Source: Zoroaster sp. YZ-2022 (Eukaryota; Echinodermata; Asteroidea; Forcipulatida; Zoroasteridae). Taken from it: 64,000 nucleotides of DNA. Under the pieces are notes generated by a model. That model was given only the letters and a program-made list of their open reading frames with translations. It did no database searches and was not told the origin of the DNA. The stretch spans positions 10,977,716 through 11,041,715 of the forward strand of contig CM055823.1 of the NCBI GenBank assembly GCA_029582265.1. The letters are read 5' to 3'. Of the stretch, positions 34,224-46,331 are shown one piece after another; position 1 is the stretch's first letter, and the number at the start of each line of letters is the position of its first letter. The position numbers and the translations under genes are program-made.

Positions 34224-35372
34224 ACGGACCGTAGGCCCAGGTCAGGACTTTTTTAACAAGCTTTTCTTAAAGTTACTTACATTGTATTGATTTACGGATT
34301 CTTACGAACATTAAAAGAAAAATAATCGCTTACGTTTTTTTTCTTCCGTTTTTTCTTCCTCTGATGAAATGTCCTGAAAGTAAAATGTAAGACAAAAGTA
34401 AATAAATAAACATAAAATTGCTAATTGTTTACATTATTTCTGAGCTTGTAATCCCTCTTGCTGGTGTGGTAATTTTGGCTCTTAAAATGCCTTGGCTTTT
34501 TTCAGAGTTTATGAACGCTTGTCCAGCTCCAACGCAGACGCTACTTCACCACATGCCAACAACACATGGAATCAGTGCATGTACATGCTGTGTACAATTA
34601 GTTTGAACGAGATACCCAGCCAAGCCAACGTGCTGTTATTGATTGGAAGCCCTACTTTTATATTGTGAAAATATTTTGACAAGTGCATTCACGTTTCGTC
34701 TGTGGGTTTGGGGTATTAGACTAATAAGAGCTTTGTACTCGCCTTATACTTATACTAGTCTGATACCCTAGCTCATGAAGGAGGTGGAAAAGGTTGGGAG
34801 CCATAATTTTAGTTGATCCTGGCAATTGGTTCTGTGGTATTAATACAATTCTGTCTGTTCAAATCGTCATTCTAACGTTTTACCATGAATGCCAGGGGAA
34901 ACATCCATACCATGTTTAACTATCTGGTATAAAATAAACTGCAGTAAATATTCGCGCGGGTTGCCTCTTGATATAAATAGCTACATTGAACACCGTTCAG
35001 ATTTCCCCTATGTGAAGAGTTTGATAACGTTAATTTCTGCTATTAAATAGTATAAACTGCTTTGACAAATTTCATTCATCACATTAAACGTCACGGTAAT
35101 ATTTATTTTATTTAAACAACTGAAAATGTATTTGGAAAACATATAGTATGGTATTTAAGTGAGGGTATTTCTGTTTCGTGTACGTGTAAATTTACACTCG
35201 TACTGGAAACATAGATGTACTTCACAGTTCAATTACCATTCAAACTTGGCAATTTAAGGGAATAACTTTGTTAACAAAGGACTAGCTGACACAGCCAGAC
35301 AGCCGTCATAACCGCAGGAACTCTCTTTTGTCAATGGATTAGGGTGTTAACAATGGAAGTTTTTGAGGACTG
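34224..35372. repeat. Dispersed duplication B, copy with empty piggyBac site
   Basis: Collinear at high identity with 46332-47224 plus 50474-50757. Both copies start at ACGGACCGTAGGCCCAGGTC. The TTAA at 35094-35097 is the unoccupied counterpart of the piggyBac insertion site. Identity fades after AATGGAAGTTTTTGAGGA. Confidence 0.88.
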
Positions 35373-35394
35373 CACCTTCATTGCTGCTTTCTGG
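35353..35394 (+). CDS. Possible short first exon with splice donor
   Basis: ATG opens a 14-codon frame (MEVFEDCTFIAAFW) that runs straight into GTGAGT, a good donor. No downstream exon was identified and the paralogous copy at 50740 has lost the frame, so this is weak. Confidence 0.2.
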
Positions 35395-35400
35395 GTGAGT

Positions 35401-37152
35401 ACGGGAATCCTCCATTAGAGAAAAATCCAGTATCACACATCCTTTTCATGTTTACCAACTCACACCTCTTATCTGCTTGCACAAACAGTGGCTTTTAATC
35501 CCTTTATCTGAGTGACAGGCGATATGTAGCCGGTACTACTTTTAACCACTGAAGCGTGAAGACTGATCTACCAGCACAAGCCACTGTATTTATTTCCTAG
35601 TGCATGTATTGTGCAAGGGTTGAGGCACATTTTTGTATTATTATGGTGGGTGGTTTAAATCTTTTCCAAGTTCACCTATTAATGTAGTAGAAAGTTGAGG
35701 TAGCAACCATGAAGATATTTATTTAGAGTTGTGGCTTAGTTCCAGAGTCATCACAAATCTTTTTTAACATTTCCATGGTGCTACAGAAAGCAGTAACACT
35801 AACCAGATTGTTTCCCACATCTCTATTTTCCTACCAGAACATTGTTAGACACACTAAGCAATAATGAAACATAACCACAATAGATACGTTCAGAATTTGT
35901 TTTATTTAACAACAAAGTAACAAAATATCTCAACTTCAGATAATTGACTTTCTCTACTGTAAAGCAGAAAATATCAAAATACAACGAAACGGGATTCAAA
36001 GATCCATGTTTGTATAGCCTAGGATTATTATTAGAAGTACTGTATAAGCATTTGCCTAAATAAGTCGTTTTATTTACATGAAATAAAAAAACACATCGGG
36101 CGCACGTTTTCCCCATGGTTCAACACGTCGAAGAGTTTCGCTGTGCTGGTCGGGCGGCAATTTAGACCGGGAATATTATTTCTCAGCGTGGCTGGGCCTG
36201 GTATTTTTTTACCCAGCGGTTCCGGCAGTTTCCCTAGAAAATAAAAAACGGGATAACGGTCGCTACAGGTATTTTTCATGTTTTTTACACTCAACTTGCA
36301 AATACGACCCTGATTTTTTCCTACGATAATGTGAATTGACACTCGTTTAAGACTCCTTTACCATTCAGTTAAAAAAATAAAAATAAATAAAACACACATT
36401 TGTGAACTATTTCTGTGATTTTTAATCGGCAACACTGCGATGTTTTCAGAGATGTCCCAGAAATTCAAAAGACCACTGAAAGTAAACAGGATGCTTAGCA
36501 GAGTTAGCCAATGAATTGAACAATAGAGTGTCCAGAGAGTAAGTTTGGCTCACCGATTTCAATAGACCATTGAATACTATTACATAGCAGACTGAATAGG
36601 ATGCTTGGCTGTGATAGCCAATTACTAATGAAAAGAACACTATTATGATTTCAAAGCTAACGACACGTAGAAAAAAATTTGCGGCCCCGTGCGAAAACCT
36701 AGACCAGGACGTCTTGTCTAACCCTCAACCAAGTACTATGGTGCACAATGAATTAGCAAAGCGCAAAAGCAACGCTTTCCAAAACCCATGTCATATCAAC
36801 GCACTTGCGAAATAATGGATGATTACAATCCCGCCGGGAATTTTTTTCTGCATTCCGAAATCGCCATTGTCGCAATGATTTTCAATGGGGAAATTTGTTT
36901 GTTGTAATTTGATTCAAAAGAGGGAATCCTCAAAAAGAAAAGGAAATTTTTTGAGGATGGCAATTTGAATTGCAGAAAAAAATTGCATCCCGCCGCGTAC
37001 CCCCCTCCCCCCGCGTACCCCCTCCCCCACCGATCAAAACAATAAACGCTTTGGCCTATTTTGCTACAGCGCCATGTATAGGTTATTGCACGCAGTTAAA
37101 TCACCTACCATGCCTATGCTCGCTGTTGAGTGTGGTGCGTACGCAGGCATAT
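35401..37152. other. AT-rich intergenic DNA
   Basis: No supported gene. Includes a C-rich stretch near 36990-37030. Confidence 0.4.
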
Positions 37153-40100
37153 TTAATAATAATAATAATAATAATAAAGATTTATAGCGCGCACATATCC
37201 ACCCTGCTGGGCGCTCAAGGCGCGGAAACAAAGAAAAAAACATGAATACAAACAATATACAATGATAGCATAGGGGAAAAACAATTATGTACCGAGATAC
37301 ATGTACCTACAATGCAATTACAAATATACATCATCTTTGAAGAGTTGTGACATAAGATGAGTTTTAAGCATCGACTTAAATTTGGTTATACTATGACAAG
37401 ATTTGAGTTTAGATAGAAGATGATTCCAGAGTCTCGGAGCTGCGACAGAAAACGACCTATCACCCCAGTTCCGTTTTGAAGTTGGTTCCTTTAGGAGTGA
37501 TATGTTGCTGGAGCGCAAATTGCGTGATGGAGTGTAGACTTTAAGCAGTTCAGAAATATAAATTGGAGCAATGTTATTGAAAGATTTGTGAACAATTAGC
37601 ATAAGTTTAAAAACAATTCTCTGTGAAACAGGAAGCCAGTGCAGTTCTTTCAAGATTGGCGTGATATGGCATGACTTTCTGGACAAAGTCACAACACGAG
37701 CTGCTGGAGTGTCGTGGCCGAGCGGTCTAGCGCACCGAATTCAAGTTCTGGTGTTGCCAGCAGCAGGGTGTGGGTTCGAGCCCCGGTCGTGACACTTGTG
37801 TCCTTGAGCAAGGTACTTAACCATAATTGCTTCGTCCTTCGGATGGGACGTAAAGCCGTAGGTCCCGTGTGTTGTGTAATGCACGTAAAAGAACCCAGGA
37901 TACTTATCGTGAAAGTGTTTCTGGTTTAGCGCCTCGGAATAGGCAACTAGATTGATGGCGCTTTACAAATGCAGATTGGATTGGATTGGATTGGATTGTG
38001 TTTTGTATGTGCTGAAGACGAGATATTTGATTCTGCGGGAGACCGTAAAGGAGAGCATTCCCGTTATCGAGCCTTGATGTGACAAACGCATGTATAATTT
38101 GTTCAGCAGCACTTTTATTCAAGTATTTCCTAATTCGGCTTATATTTCTGATATGAAATGATGATATGCGAACAATGTTGGAGATATGTGGTTTTAAAGT
38201 CATTGTCGAGTCAAATATAACACCCAAATTACGTGCATGTAATGAGGGGGTTATCTGCGAGTCACCAATTGTAATAAATGGAAGAGAAACTTTAGACAAT
38301 TGCTGACGTGATCCAAATAGAACAAATTCTGTTTTTTCATCGTTCAATTTCAGGAAATTTTGTCTCATCCAACTTCGAATCTCTTGAATACATTTCTCCA
38401 GTGTTTTAATGCAGGAATCAGCAGGTTCTTGAGAAGATTTAAAAGTAATGTAAAGCTGCGTGTCATCAGCGTAAACATGGTAATTTAAATTATACTTCAA
38501 AATGATATCACGAACTGGAAAGGTATAAACAGTAAACCACTGTGGGCCGAGCACAGAGCCTTGGGGTACAGAATAGTCAAGAATAACAGGCTCGGAGATA
38601 GCGTTACCAATACAAACATGCTGAGGCCTATTTAAAAGGTAGGACTTACACCAATCCAGGGCTGTGTCATGTATTCCAAGATGATATTGAAGGCGGGAGA
38701 GAAGGATTTTATGATCGACCGTGTCAAAAGCGGCGCTTAAGTCTAACAAAACTAATGCAGTGATTTTCCCCTCATCCATGGCAGATAAAATGTCATTGTT
38801 GACGCGAAGAAGAGCAGTTTCCGTTCCATGAAATGGTTTGTAGGCTGACTGAAATGTGTCCGACAGGTTATTAGCGCGAACATGGTCAGAGATCCGTGAT
38901 GAAACAACTCGCTCGATTGTTTTTCCAAGGTACTTTAAATTCGCTACTGGTCGGTAATATTTGAAAACTTCCTTGTCCAAATTGGGTTTCTTTAGGAGTG
39001 GTTTAACATGAGCAACCTTCTGGCTATTAGGGAAACAACCGGAAGAAAGAGATCTGTTTACAATAATTGTGATATACTTAGCAAACACATCAATATTTTG
39101 TTTTATTAGCGAAGTTGGCACTGGATCAAGTTCACATGATTTTGATGGCGATTTCATGATGATTTTCTTGATCTCCGTAACACTAGTAGGCTCAAACATG
39201 GACAGTCTACATTGTGGATCCTTGCGTGTTGGTGTTTGTGATAGAATGGGAAAAGAACGACGGATATTCTCAAATTTTGTGACAAAAAGTTTGAAAAAGC
39301 ATTTGCGAGGTCCTAGTCGGAGTGTGTAGATGGAAGCACTGGAGCTTTGGGTTTATGAAGCAGCTTTTCAACAATGTTAAATAGTTTTTTCTGATCACCA
39401 GAGCTATCTTTCACAAGAGATGAGTAGTGAGTTATTTTTGCCTGGTTAATCATGTTCTTCACAATATCACGTTGGTTACAGTATTCTTGCCGACGTACTC
39501 CAAGTTTTCCATTGTCACGCCATCTTCGCTCAAGTTGACGGCGGATTTTCCTTGCAGCACGGATATCATCATTGAACCAGGGGGATTCAGATTGTAGTTT
39601 AACAGTTCGAGTTTTTTGCGGAGCATGATCATCCAAGATGTTACGGATAGTAGATTCAAATAGACTGACACAAGAATCCAGCTCACCATCTTCAAGGTTT
39701 ACATTTTCCAGTTGAGATTCAACATCATGACATAAATCTTTAATATTTACTTTTTTCCAGTGGCGAGTAGTTACAGAAATGGTAGGTATGGGAGGTTTTT
39801 TAAGGTTCAAATTTACCATGATTGCATAATGATCAGATAATCCAGGATGAATAGTTATATTCGTGATAAGAGGTGAAGTATTTTCACGCGTTATCATGAG
39901 GTCAAGACAGTGACCATACCGATGAGTGGGTGCTGTGATGTGCTGTATAAGTCCATGAGCAGAGAGCAGATCTTTAAACTGATTTGCATAATTGTTTGAA
40001 ATTATGTCCATATGAATGTTAAAATCGCCGGTTAAAATAATGTCAGATGGGTGTAAGAGATAATCGACAATTAATTTTTCAAATTCCTGCAGAAAACTGG

Positions 40101-41043
40101 AGAAGTTTACATGTTTACCATCAACATCCCTTTCTGGTCGATAAATATTAACAAGGCGAACAGGTCTAGAGTTGCACGTTACCTCAGCATGCAGAGATTC
40201 AAATGTTAGGTAGTCAATGTTAACACTTTTCATACTGACAGATAAACTGGACCTAAAGAGTAGTGCAACCCCTCCACCGGTCTTTATTGGTCTGGGGATA
40301 TGATGGAGAGAGTAGCCAGCAGGAGTACACTCACGGGGTAGCAAATCATCATCAGGTTTAAACCATGTCTCGGTTATGGCAACAAGATCCAAATTGTTTT
40401 GAAGTACAAAGTCAACAAATTCATCCGATTTGTTACATATGGATTGAGTATTCAAGACACAGAGCTGAAGTTTAGACTCATCGTGAACATTTGGAGTTGA
40501 AGTTATGCCAATGTCGCTTGTTGATGTGGTTGAGTTCACTGCTGGGGGTTGGTAAGGCTGGAGTGCAAGTTGTGTAAGTCTGTCCATTCTACGGCGACCA
40601 GCTTTTTTACCTCTATGTGTGCGGCGGTATGTTTGGGGTTGATTAGCAAGTATTCCAAGACAGTTCAATTGACTCAATCCTAAATAAGATAAAGCTACAT
40701 CAGTACATGGAGCATTGCGAAGATTGAGTAGTTCATTGCGGCTGTAGGAAATTTTATGGAGCTGAGTGGCGTTTGTGGGTGTGTTGATCAGTGTTTCAGG
40801 TCCAGGGTTTGGGTTTATGTCACCAGAAATTAAGAGTTCCAGGTGAAAGGAGGCAGATGAATTATCATAGTATGATATAGGACGTCTCAAGAATTTAAGA
40901 TGGCGGATTTTAGTTGAACAATCTGTAGGTTGCATCTTGTAGCCATCTACTGATGAGTCATTGAGACACAATGGTCTGGATAGCAGGAGTAGAATAAACA
41001 GGATGTAGACCTCCATTGTCTGATCACAAAGTTGTTGATCCAA
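37153..41043 (-). pseudogene. L2-like LINE (endonuclease + RT), nearly full length, SINE-interrupted
   Basis: The minus-strand protein starts at 41043. Residues 10-30 are hydrophobic and signal-peptide-like, and a 2A-like motif GDINPNPGP is at residues 74-82. An APE endonuclease follows (VLNTQSICNKSDEF, AITETWF, LTGDFNIHMD, GLSDHYAI), then reverse transcriptase (YRPVANL, LDLSAAFDTVDH, VPQGSVLGP, YADDTQLYITF). The L2-type C-terminus (LKELHWLPVSQRIVFKLML, RNWGDRSFSVAAPRLWNHL) ends at 37318. The tail at 37153-37260 ends in (ATT)n on the minus strand. Lesions are a TAG at 39313-39315 and a frameshift near 39285; a SINE at 37705-37996 splits the C-terminal region. Otherwise the frames are long and well preserved, so the insertion is relatively recent. 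Confidence 0.92.
37705..37996 (+). mobile_element. tRNA-derived SINE, ATTGG-tailed subfamily
   Basis: tRNA-like head (TGGCCGAGCGGTCTAG; GGTTCGAGCC), central region CTTCGGATGGGACGTAAAGC and tail GGCGCTTTACAAATGCAGATT followed by (GGATT)n. It is inserted inside the C-terminal coding part of the L2-like LINE; the frame on either side (QHIQNT / AARVV) resumes when it is removed. No obvious target duplication. Confidence 0.88.
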
Positions 41044-41869
41044 ACAAAAGGCTTGTGGTCAAGCTACAGGTTATAATCTCTAGCTACAGGTTATAATCTA
41101 AATCAGAGTTGACTGCACAAATTAAATGAAGATCCAAAATGTGTATACACTCAACAGTAAAAAATGTCTGCACAGACAGACAAAAAAACAACAGTTTTTC
41201 ACTTATTATAAGAAAACAAATGTACAAATACTCACAAAAAACGTCCAGTAGATTCCAGGTGTAATAAGAAATCCACTAGTATAAAAATTAAGACAAACTT
41301 GTAGCTACAAAACACTTACTTAGCACAAAAACTGGAGAGCTGTTATGAGTGGCTGCTTGTAAGGCGCTGAAAAAAGTAGGACAATGTTGCTCACTATTTT
41401 CGTTCAACTTCGTTAAAACTATATGACCAACATAAATAAATATACCCAACGACCTTTATTGACGACTAGAATCGATGTTTTTTAATATTAGACTCATTAT
41501 TGCAAAACCCTAATAAGTAAGCATCAACCTTAGTAAATATCCATTCGCACGCAACGCTGGCATTTTCACGGCCGTTGAGTTACCGTGTGCCGTACGTTCT
41601 CAGCTCATACTTGGTCCTTTTTCAGGATTAAACAATGAAACTATGATAACTTTTTGTCAAAAGAATGAAAATACAAGAATGGAATCCGAAAACTAATGCC
41701 TTCTATGTGATATTTTTCTCTGCAAACTCACAGCCAGCCGGTGTACATTTCAGTTACCGCAGGATTAGCTATCTAATCTGATAAGTTTATTGACACAGTA
41801 AACACACTTTAAAAAATTTGCATTGAAAAGGATGTGTGATTTCCGAGTTTGGGGCCTCAAACTCGGAAA
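41044..41869. other. LINE 5' region and flank
   Basis: Contains the presumed 5' untranslated region of the minus-strand LINE, with a 20-bp phrase repeated in tandem near 41064-41100 (CTACAGGTTATAATCT twice). No gene is seen. Confidence 0.5.
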
Positions 41870-42045
41870 GTTTCTAATGGAGCTATCCCATACTGGGAGA
41901 ATGGCCCTGTAGTTTTTGCACGAACCAACATTCTGCCAGGACGTCTCAGCCATCAGAACACAAATCCGAAGCACTCAACCGCTCGGCCAAGGTACGCCAC
42001 AAAAGTGTGATGCTCTACCGACTGAGCTGAGCGGGCTGTCTAATA
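41870..42045 (-). mobile_element. Decayed tRNA-derived SINE pieces
   Basis: On the minus strand, GCTCAGCTCAGTCGGTAGAG (about 42010-42035) looks like the 5' half of a Lys-type tRNA, and TTGGCCGAGCGGTTGAGTGC with a later GTTGGTTCG resembles a Leu/Ser-type tRNA head. Neither folds into a complete tRNA. The 29-nt run at 41891-41919 also occurs at 50791-50819. Confidence 0.6.
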
Positions 42046-42119
42046 TTATATCTGTTTAGCATCAGAGACCTGTGTAAAACAGTTTTTATCGTAGCTTTTA
42101 ATGCGAAGGGAAATAAAGT

Positions 42120-42205
42120 ATTTATTTGATTTGTGCCCTATACCAGTGTATGTATGAAGCACTGGCTTTCCACAGGCGACTTGGGCGGGATTCGAACCTA
42201 CGACT
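42120..42205 (-). mobile_element. 5'-truncated tRNA-SINE fragment
   Basis: Minus-strand GTAGGTTCGAATCCCGCCCA is a B-box and T-arm remnant, followed by a short unique body (GCCTGTGGAAAGCCAGTGC) and an A-rich end. Confidence 0.55.
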
Positions 42206-42603
42206 TACTGTTTACTAATCTCTAATGGTTTTAGATTGACACTAGTGACAAATTGTTAAATATTTGTCCCTCGTTTCAATCATATGGAGTGAGAGTAGTG
42301 CAGACGTCTTAACCTTTCGACCCCGATTTGCCTGATGACGATACGGAAGAATGTCATCAAGTAATGCAAATAAAATTGTTAAACAAAAATAAACCAAAAT
42401 ATTGGATGGTTTTAACGTTTAAATTAAATACGGATCGTTGGTTGCTAAATTTAGGTATATTAATATCAGACAATATATATAGACTTCTGGTATTATTAAA
42501 TATTAAATGAATTGTTTATTTTGCAACAGATTTTCTTACATTATTAAACAATTATGGTAAAATATATTTCAGATGTATAGTGTTAAGAATTTGAATTAGT
42601 CCA

Positions 42604-43281
42604 TGTAACTCCACGTAACTTTATAACTAAGTACAATAGTACATGTTAGTTGCGACTAGGATACGCGTCATTGTGCGTCATTGTCCCTATTCGCAGGGGC
42701 TACCGGAACACTTAACATACCTTCGAGTGATTACTGCATAAAAGGACTGCTCGTCCCCGCGATCACCAGATTCTAAGCTTCGGTTTACCAAAGACGGACG
42801 GACAGACAGTCCTGTGGCTGCCGGGCCAGCCGTGAGGCGTTGCCCCATGGAGTGAGTCGAGTTCCCGCTTACACTATATCTTCCATCATGGTCACCATCA
42901 ACACTACTTTGTCGGCCCGCCTTCAACCGACTCTTCTCCCTGCTGCCGGTTTTGATCCCTGGGTTATCGATGTCGGCCATTCGAGACGTTCGCGACATTC
43001 ACGACTAGACTCTGCCAAAGGACTAGACCAGCACCCGCCAGTCTACAAAACCCCAGCCTAGTTTTTCATTGGAGGTACCTCCCCTCAAAACCATGAACGT
43101 TTTGTTATTTATTATATATATTTTCATTGAATGTGATTACTGTTTATTTGAACTGTATTATTTGGTATATTAAATGACTTATATTTTGTTCTTCTAAATC
43201 CCGACTCCCACATAAATTCCTTTCAGTGATGGTCTTTCTCTTTCTGTTAAGTTGATCAATTGTTTCGAGACTTCGTAACAA
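42604..43281 (+). mobile_element. Possible solo LTR (weak)
   Basis: The interval begins TGTAACTCCACGTAAC and ends GACTTCGTAACA, with a TATA-like GCATAAAAGG at about 42737. No target duplication or neighbouring retroelement genes are visible. A 73-codon frame inside (42840-43061) is not recognised. Confidence 0.25.
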
Positions 43282-43750
43282 TAGTATGTATTTAAAAAGA
43301 AATTACTCAATTATCTAACTGTAGAGCTGTGATGAAACGCTGTGAGCTTAATGATTATTGCAGTTATAATAAATATTATATTATGTATGTTCGTATTACA
43401 CTGCATTCGGCAAACAAAAAAGTATCCAGTTTCTGGTCATAGGTCGGCTTCAAAATCAGGCAAACATTCATGCCCCTATGTTATAAAAAGTCGTTTAAAA
43501 CAGCGCAGCAGAATTTCAATTGATCCATCAATTTTGGCTGCAATTGGACATCTTTTTTTACAGCAAAAAAGCCAAAAAAAAACAAGAAAACTAAAAATGT
43601 TGACGTGCGGGTCTGAGGCGACTCGTGCTGGGACCAAAACCGGAAACTTTTATTGGCCTTAGTTCAAACTAAATAATTTAGGATGTCATAGTAACGTAAT
43701 AAACACAGTGTATATTCACAAAAAGCATATATTTTCTCAGTTTTACATAA
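43282..43750. other. Intergenic DNA
   Basis: A 106-codon frame (43342-43662) starts with a hydrophobic stretch but shows no domain; it is probably incidental. Confidence 0.3.
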
Positions 43751-43759
43751 AACTTTATA

Positions 43760-43930
43760 GATATCCGCAGTAGATGGCTATAAACACTCAGAGGTATTAT
43801 GGATAGCGACACTATCTGCCAAACACAATTAAATGGGGGTTACGCTCGGATGATTTGCAAAAGCATATATATAGTTAGCTTTCAAACTGCAACTGATGTT
43901 TGGTTGTAACTTTGAATATGTCTGGTTTTA
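43760..43930. repeat. Direct repeat C, left copy
   Basis: Shares GTAGATGGCTAT, TATGGATAGCGACAC and TTTCAAACTGCAACT with 45050-45195. The two copies bracket the MITE and repeat array between them. Confidence 0.8.
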
Positions 43931-43937
43931 GCCCTTA

Positions 43938-44733
43938 AGCCCCTTTCCTACTTACACGATTTTTGCTACGGTAGAGCACGATTTTTCAATTATTTACAAT
44001 CGCAACGGCGTCGTGGCCCACCGTAGCGCACCGTAGTAGATCTTGATGGCACCGTGGAGTAGCACGATTTTTTTTGGAATGTTCAAAAAAAATCTTGCTC
44101 TACCGTAGCGGTGGAAAAAATCGTGGTCCACCGCAGCAGCATCGTATTACAGTCGTACCGTTGTCTTGACGTTGTCGTGGTATGTCGTTACGGCGTCTTG
44201 TTCATTCGTACTCATTCGTGGTGGCCGCAACACCTACGGTAGGCCAAGACTTCGCTACGATGCTGATACGATGCCGCTACGATGGTGCTGCGACCTAGCA
44301 AGACTTAAACAAGACGCCAACAAGACGCCAGCAAGAACATGATTTTGTTATCACGTGTCTCTTGCTGATAGTGTGTGTTTTTTATCACATGTCTCTTGTT
44401 TAAAAGTGCACACAAGCTGCCACGTCGCACTGGCGTCTTGACACCGTACTGACACCGTAGTGACGTCGTAGTACAATCTTGGCATTTCTTGGTACGCCGT
44501 GACAAATCTTGACGATGTCGTAACTCTACCGTAACACTGTCGTGGCACTATCGCACTACTGCCGTACCACATCTTGACGGCGTCTTGATAGCGTCTTGAC
44601 AAGACGTAGAATTCGATAGACCTTGAACTTTTTGAGTGTGAATTGCTACGGTACAGCACGACTGAGCACGATTTTTCAACTTTGAAAAATCGTGCTCTAC
44701 CGTAGCAAAAATCATGTAAGTGGGAAAGGGGCT
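43938..44733. mobile_element. Long MITE with CGTAG/CTTG-type interior
   Basis: Inverted ends of about 50 bp: AGCCCCTTTCC...GATTTTTGCTACGGTAG on the left, mirrored on the right. TTA flanks both ends (43935-43937 and 44734-44736). The interior is a mosaic of GTCTTGAC, GTCGTGG and ACCGTAG words in both orientations. Minus-strand frames near 44305-44659 are artefacts of this composition. Confidence 0.85.
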
Positions 44734-44740
44734 TTACTCA

Positions 44741-44955
44741 TCATTAACCAACACAGTACCAGTATTGGCCCAGTATGGGGCCAATACACATTCCATTACT
44801 TGGCCATTACTGGCCCAGTACAGGGCCAATTGTGATGCCATTACTCGCCCAGTGCCGGCAAATTGGCACTGGAGCGGTGCCGGCAAATGGAACTGGCCCA
44901 GTTCTGGCTTGCACAGAGACTTGGAACTGGCCCAGTTAATGTAGCCCTGACTCAT
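44741..44955. repeat. TGGCCCAGT-rich repetitive element
   Basis: Variants of ATTGGCCCAGTA and AACTGGCCCAGTT in both orientations; flanked by related phrases (ACTCATCATTAACCAACAC and ACTCATCCCTAACCAAAAC), which may be an old target-region duplication. Confidence 0.6.
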
Positions 44956-45049
44956 CCCTAACCAAAACACACTGTGGGAGCCGAATATCTATCATTCTAT
45001 CAATCCCATGTTTTCCACTTTTAGGGCGATGTGTACCTTTTAATATATG

Positions 45050-45195
45050 TCCGCAGTAGATGGCTATTATGGATAGCGACACAATCTGCCATACATATTT
45101 AAATGAGGGTTACGCTCGGGATGATTTGAAAAACATAGTTGGCTTTCAAACTGCAACTAATGTTTGGTTGTAACTTTGAATATGTCTGGTTTTAA
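45050..45195. repeat. Direct repeat C, right copy
   Basis: Partner of 43760-43930 with a deletion of CTCAGAGGT-type sequence. Confidence 0.8.
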
Positions 45196-45712
45196 CAAAC
45201 AACCTGCATAATGGTCTTTGACAACAAGGAACCATAAAGTCTGATATGTTGTGTGAACTTCAATACGCACATGTATAATGATATCAGAGTTGCAGTTGAG
45301 TACATGTACTTTTCATGAGTACGAGTACCATGTACATGTACATGTTTTTAATTCGCATTCTACAGAGGTTTTGTGACATGGCCTTTTACACCTTCCTGTT
45401 CGATTATTGTAACAAAAACAGACCGTGTATGTATGATTGATAAAAACGGCTTGGTGAACACAGAAATGTGCTCTCCAAGGAAAATAACATTTAATTGCCT
45501 GCAAACTGCCTCCAAAATGCCCCTTCCCTTCCTCCCTACCATTACAAATTAATCCTAAATACACCACTGATGAAAGATGTTTTTGCTATAATTTCATATC
45601 ATAATATTCACTAGAAGCATTTGTTTGAGTCAACAAGCCTGTGTACTGTTACCAAGTATGTGATTGTGAAAACTAAGGAATATGTGAAAGATAAAACTTC
45701 ACATATAGTAAA
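45196..45712. other. Intergenic DNA
   Basis: Contains overlapping TACATGTA palindromes near 45299-45345. No gene is seen. Confidence 0.4.
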
Positions 45713-46326
45713 TCACCCATTGTATCTTTTCACATTTTTTGTCCGCGAGCGATAAAGTGAAATAATAATTTTAGGGTCCCTAGTTTTAACTACTCTACCA
45801 ATGAATCCATTTAGCCTAGTGGCTTTGGAAGGAACAGTGGTAATATGGGTTTTCCAGCTTAAGTCACTAGATATAATAACACCAAGGTATTTGTAGTTAA
45901 CAATTTCAAGTGTAATCACCAATATTATACAGTGGTATAGCAGGATTTCTAGAACGGGTCACAATAATTAGCTTACATTTATTTTGGTTTAAAGCCATAC
46001 AGTTTAAGTTACACCAGGTGTCTATGTGCTGCAGGTCATTCTGGAGTGCCACTTCATCATTATGAGTTTTAATGACTCTATACAAAATAGTGTCATCTGC
46101 ATATTGACGAAGATTTGATTGAACACAAAATGGCAAATCAAAAGCAAAAATGTTGAAAAGTAGAACAGATCCCTGTGGCACACCAGAATGAACTGCAGCC
46201 CAGTCAGATGATGATCCCATAAACTGAACCGGTGAGACCTTTGTAAGATAAGACTTGAACCAGTCCAACATTGAACCACAAACACCATATTTATGTAATT
46301 TGTTCAAAAGAACTTGATGACTCACA
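45713..46326 (-). pseudogene. LINE reverse-transcriptase fragment
   Basis: Minus-strand frames give the middle of a non-LTR reverse transcriptase: LNKLHKYGVCGSMLDWFKSY, VHSGVPQGSVL, LRQYADDTILYRV and NYKYLGVIISSDLSWKTHI. The YADD catalytic motif is intact, but the fingers region, endonuclease and C-terminus are absent and there is a frameshift near 45910. It ends abruptly at 46326-46331, where duplication B begins, so the duplicated segment or its carrier probably inserted into this LINE. The sequence differs clearly from the L2-like LINE at 37-41 kb; clade not determined. Confidence 0.85.
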
Positions 46327-46331
46327 CGATC

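Noticed and set aside
42604..43281. Confident LTR retrotransposon
   Set aside because: TG...CA ends and a TATA-like word are suggestive, but there is no target duplication, no second LTR and no gag/pol, so it is kept only as a weak candidate.
44305..44659. Minus-strand frames inside the 43.9-44.7 kb element
   Set aside because: Low-complexity words of a MITE interior, no domain or splice logic.
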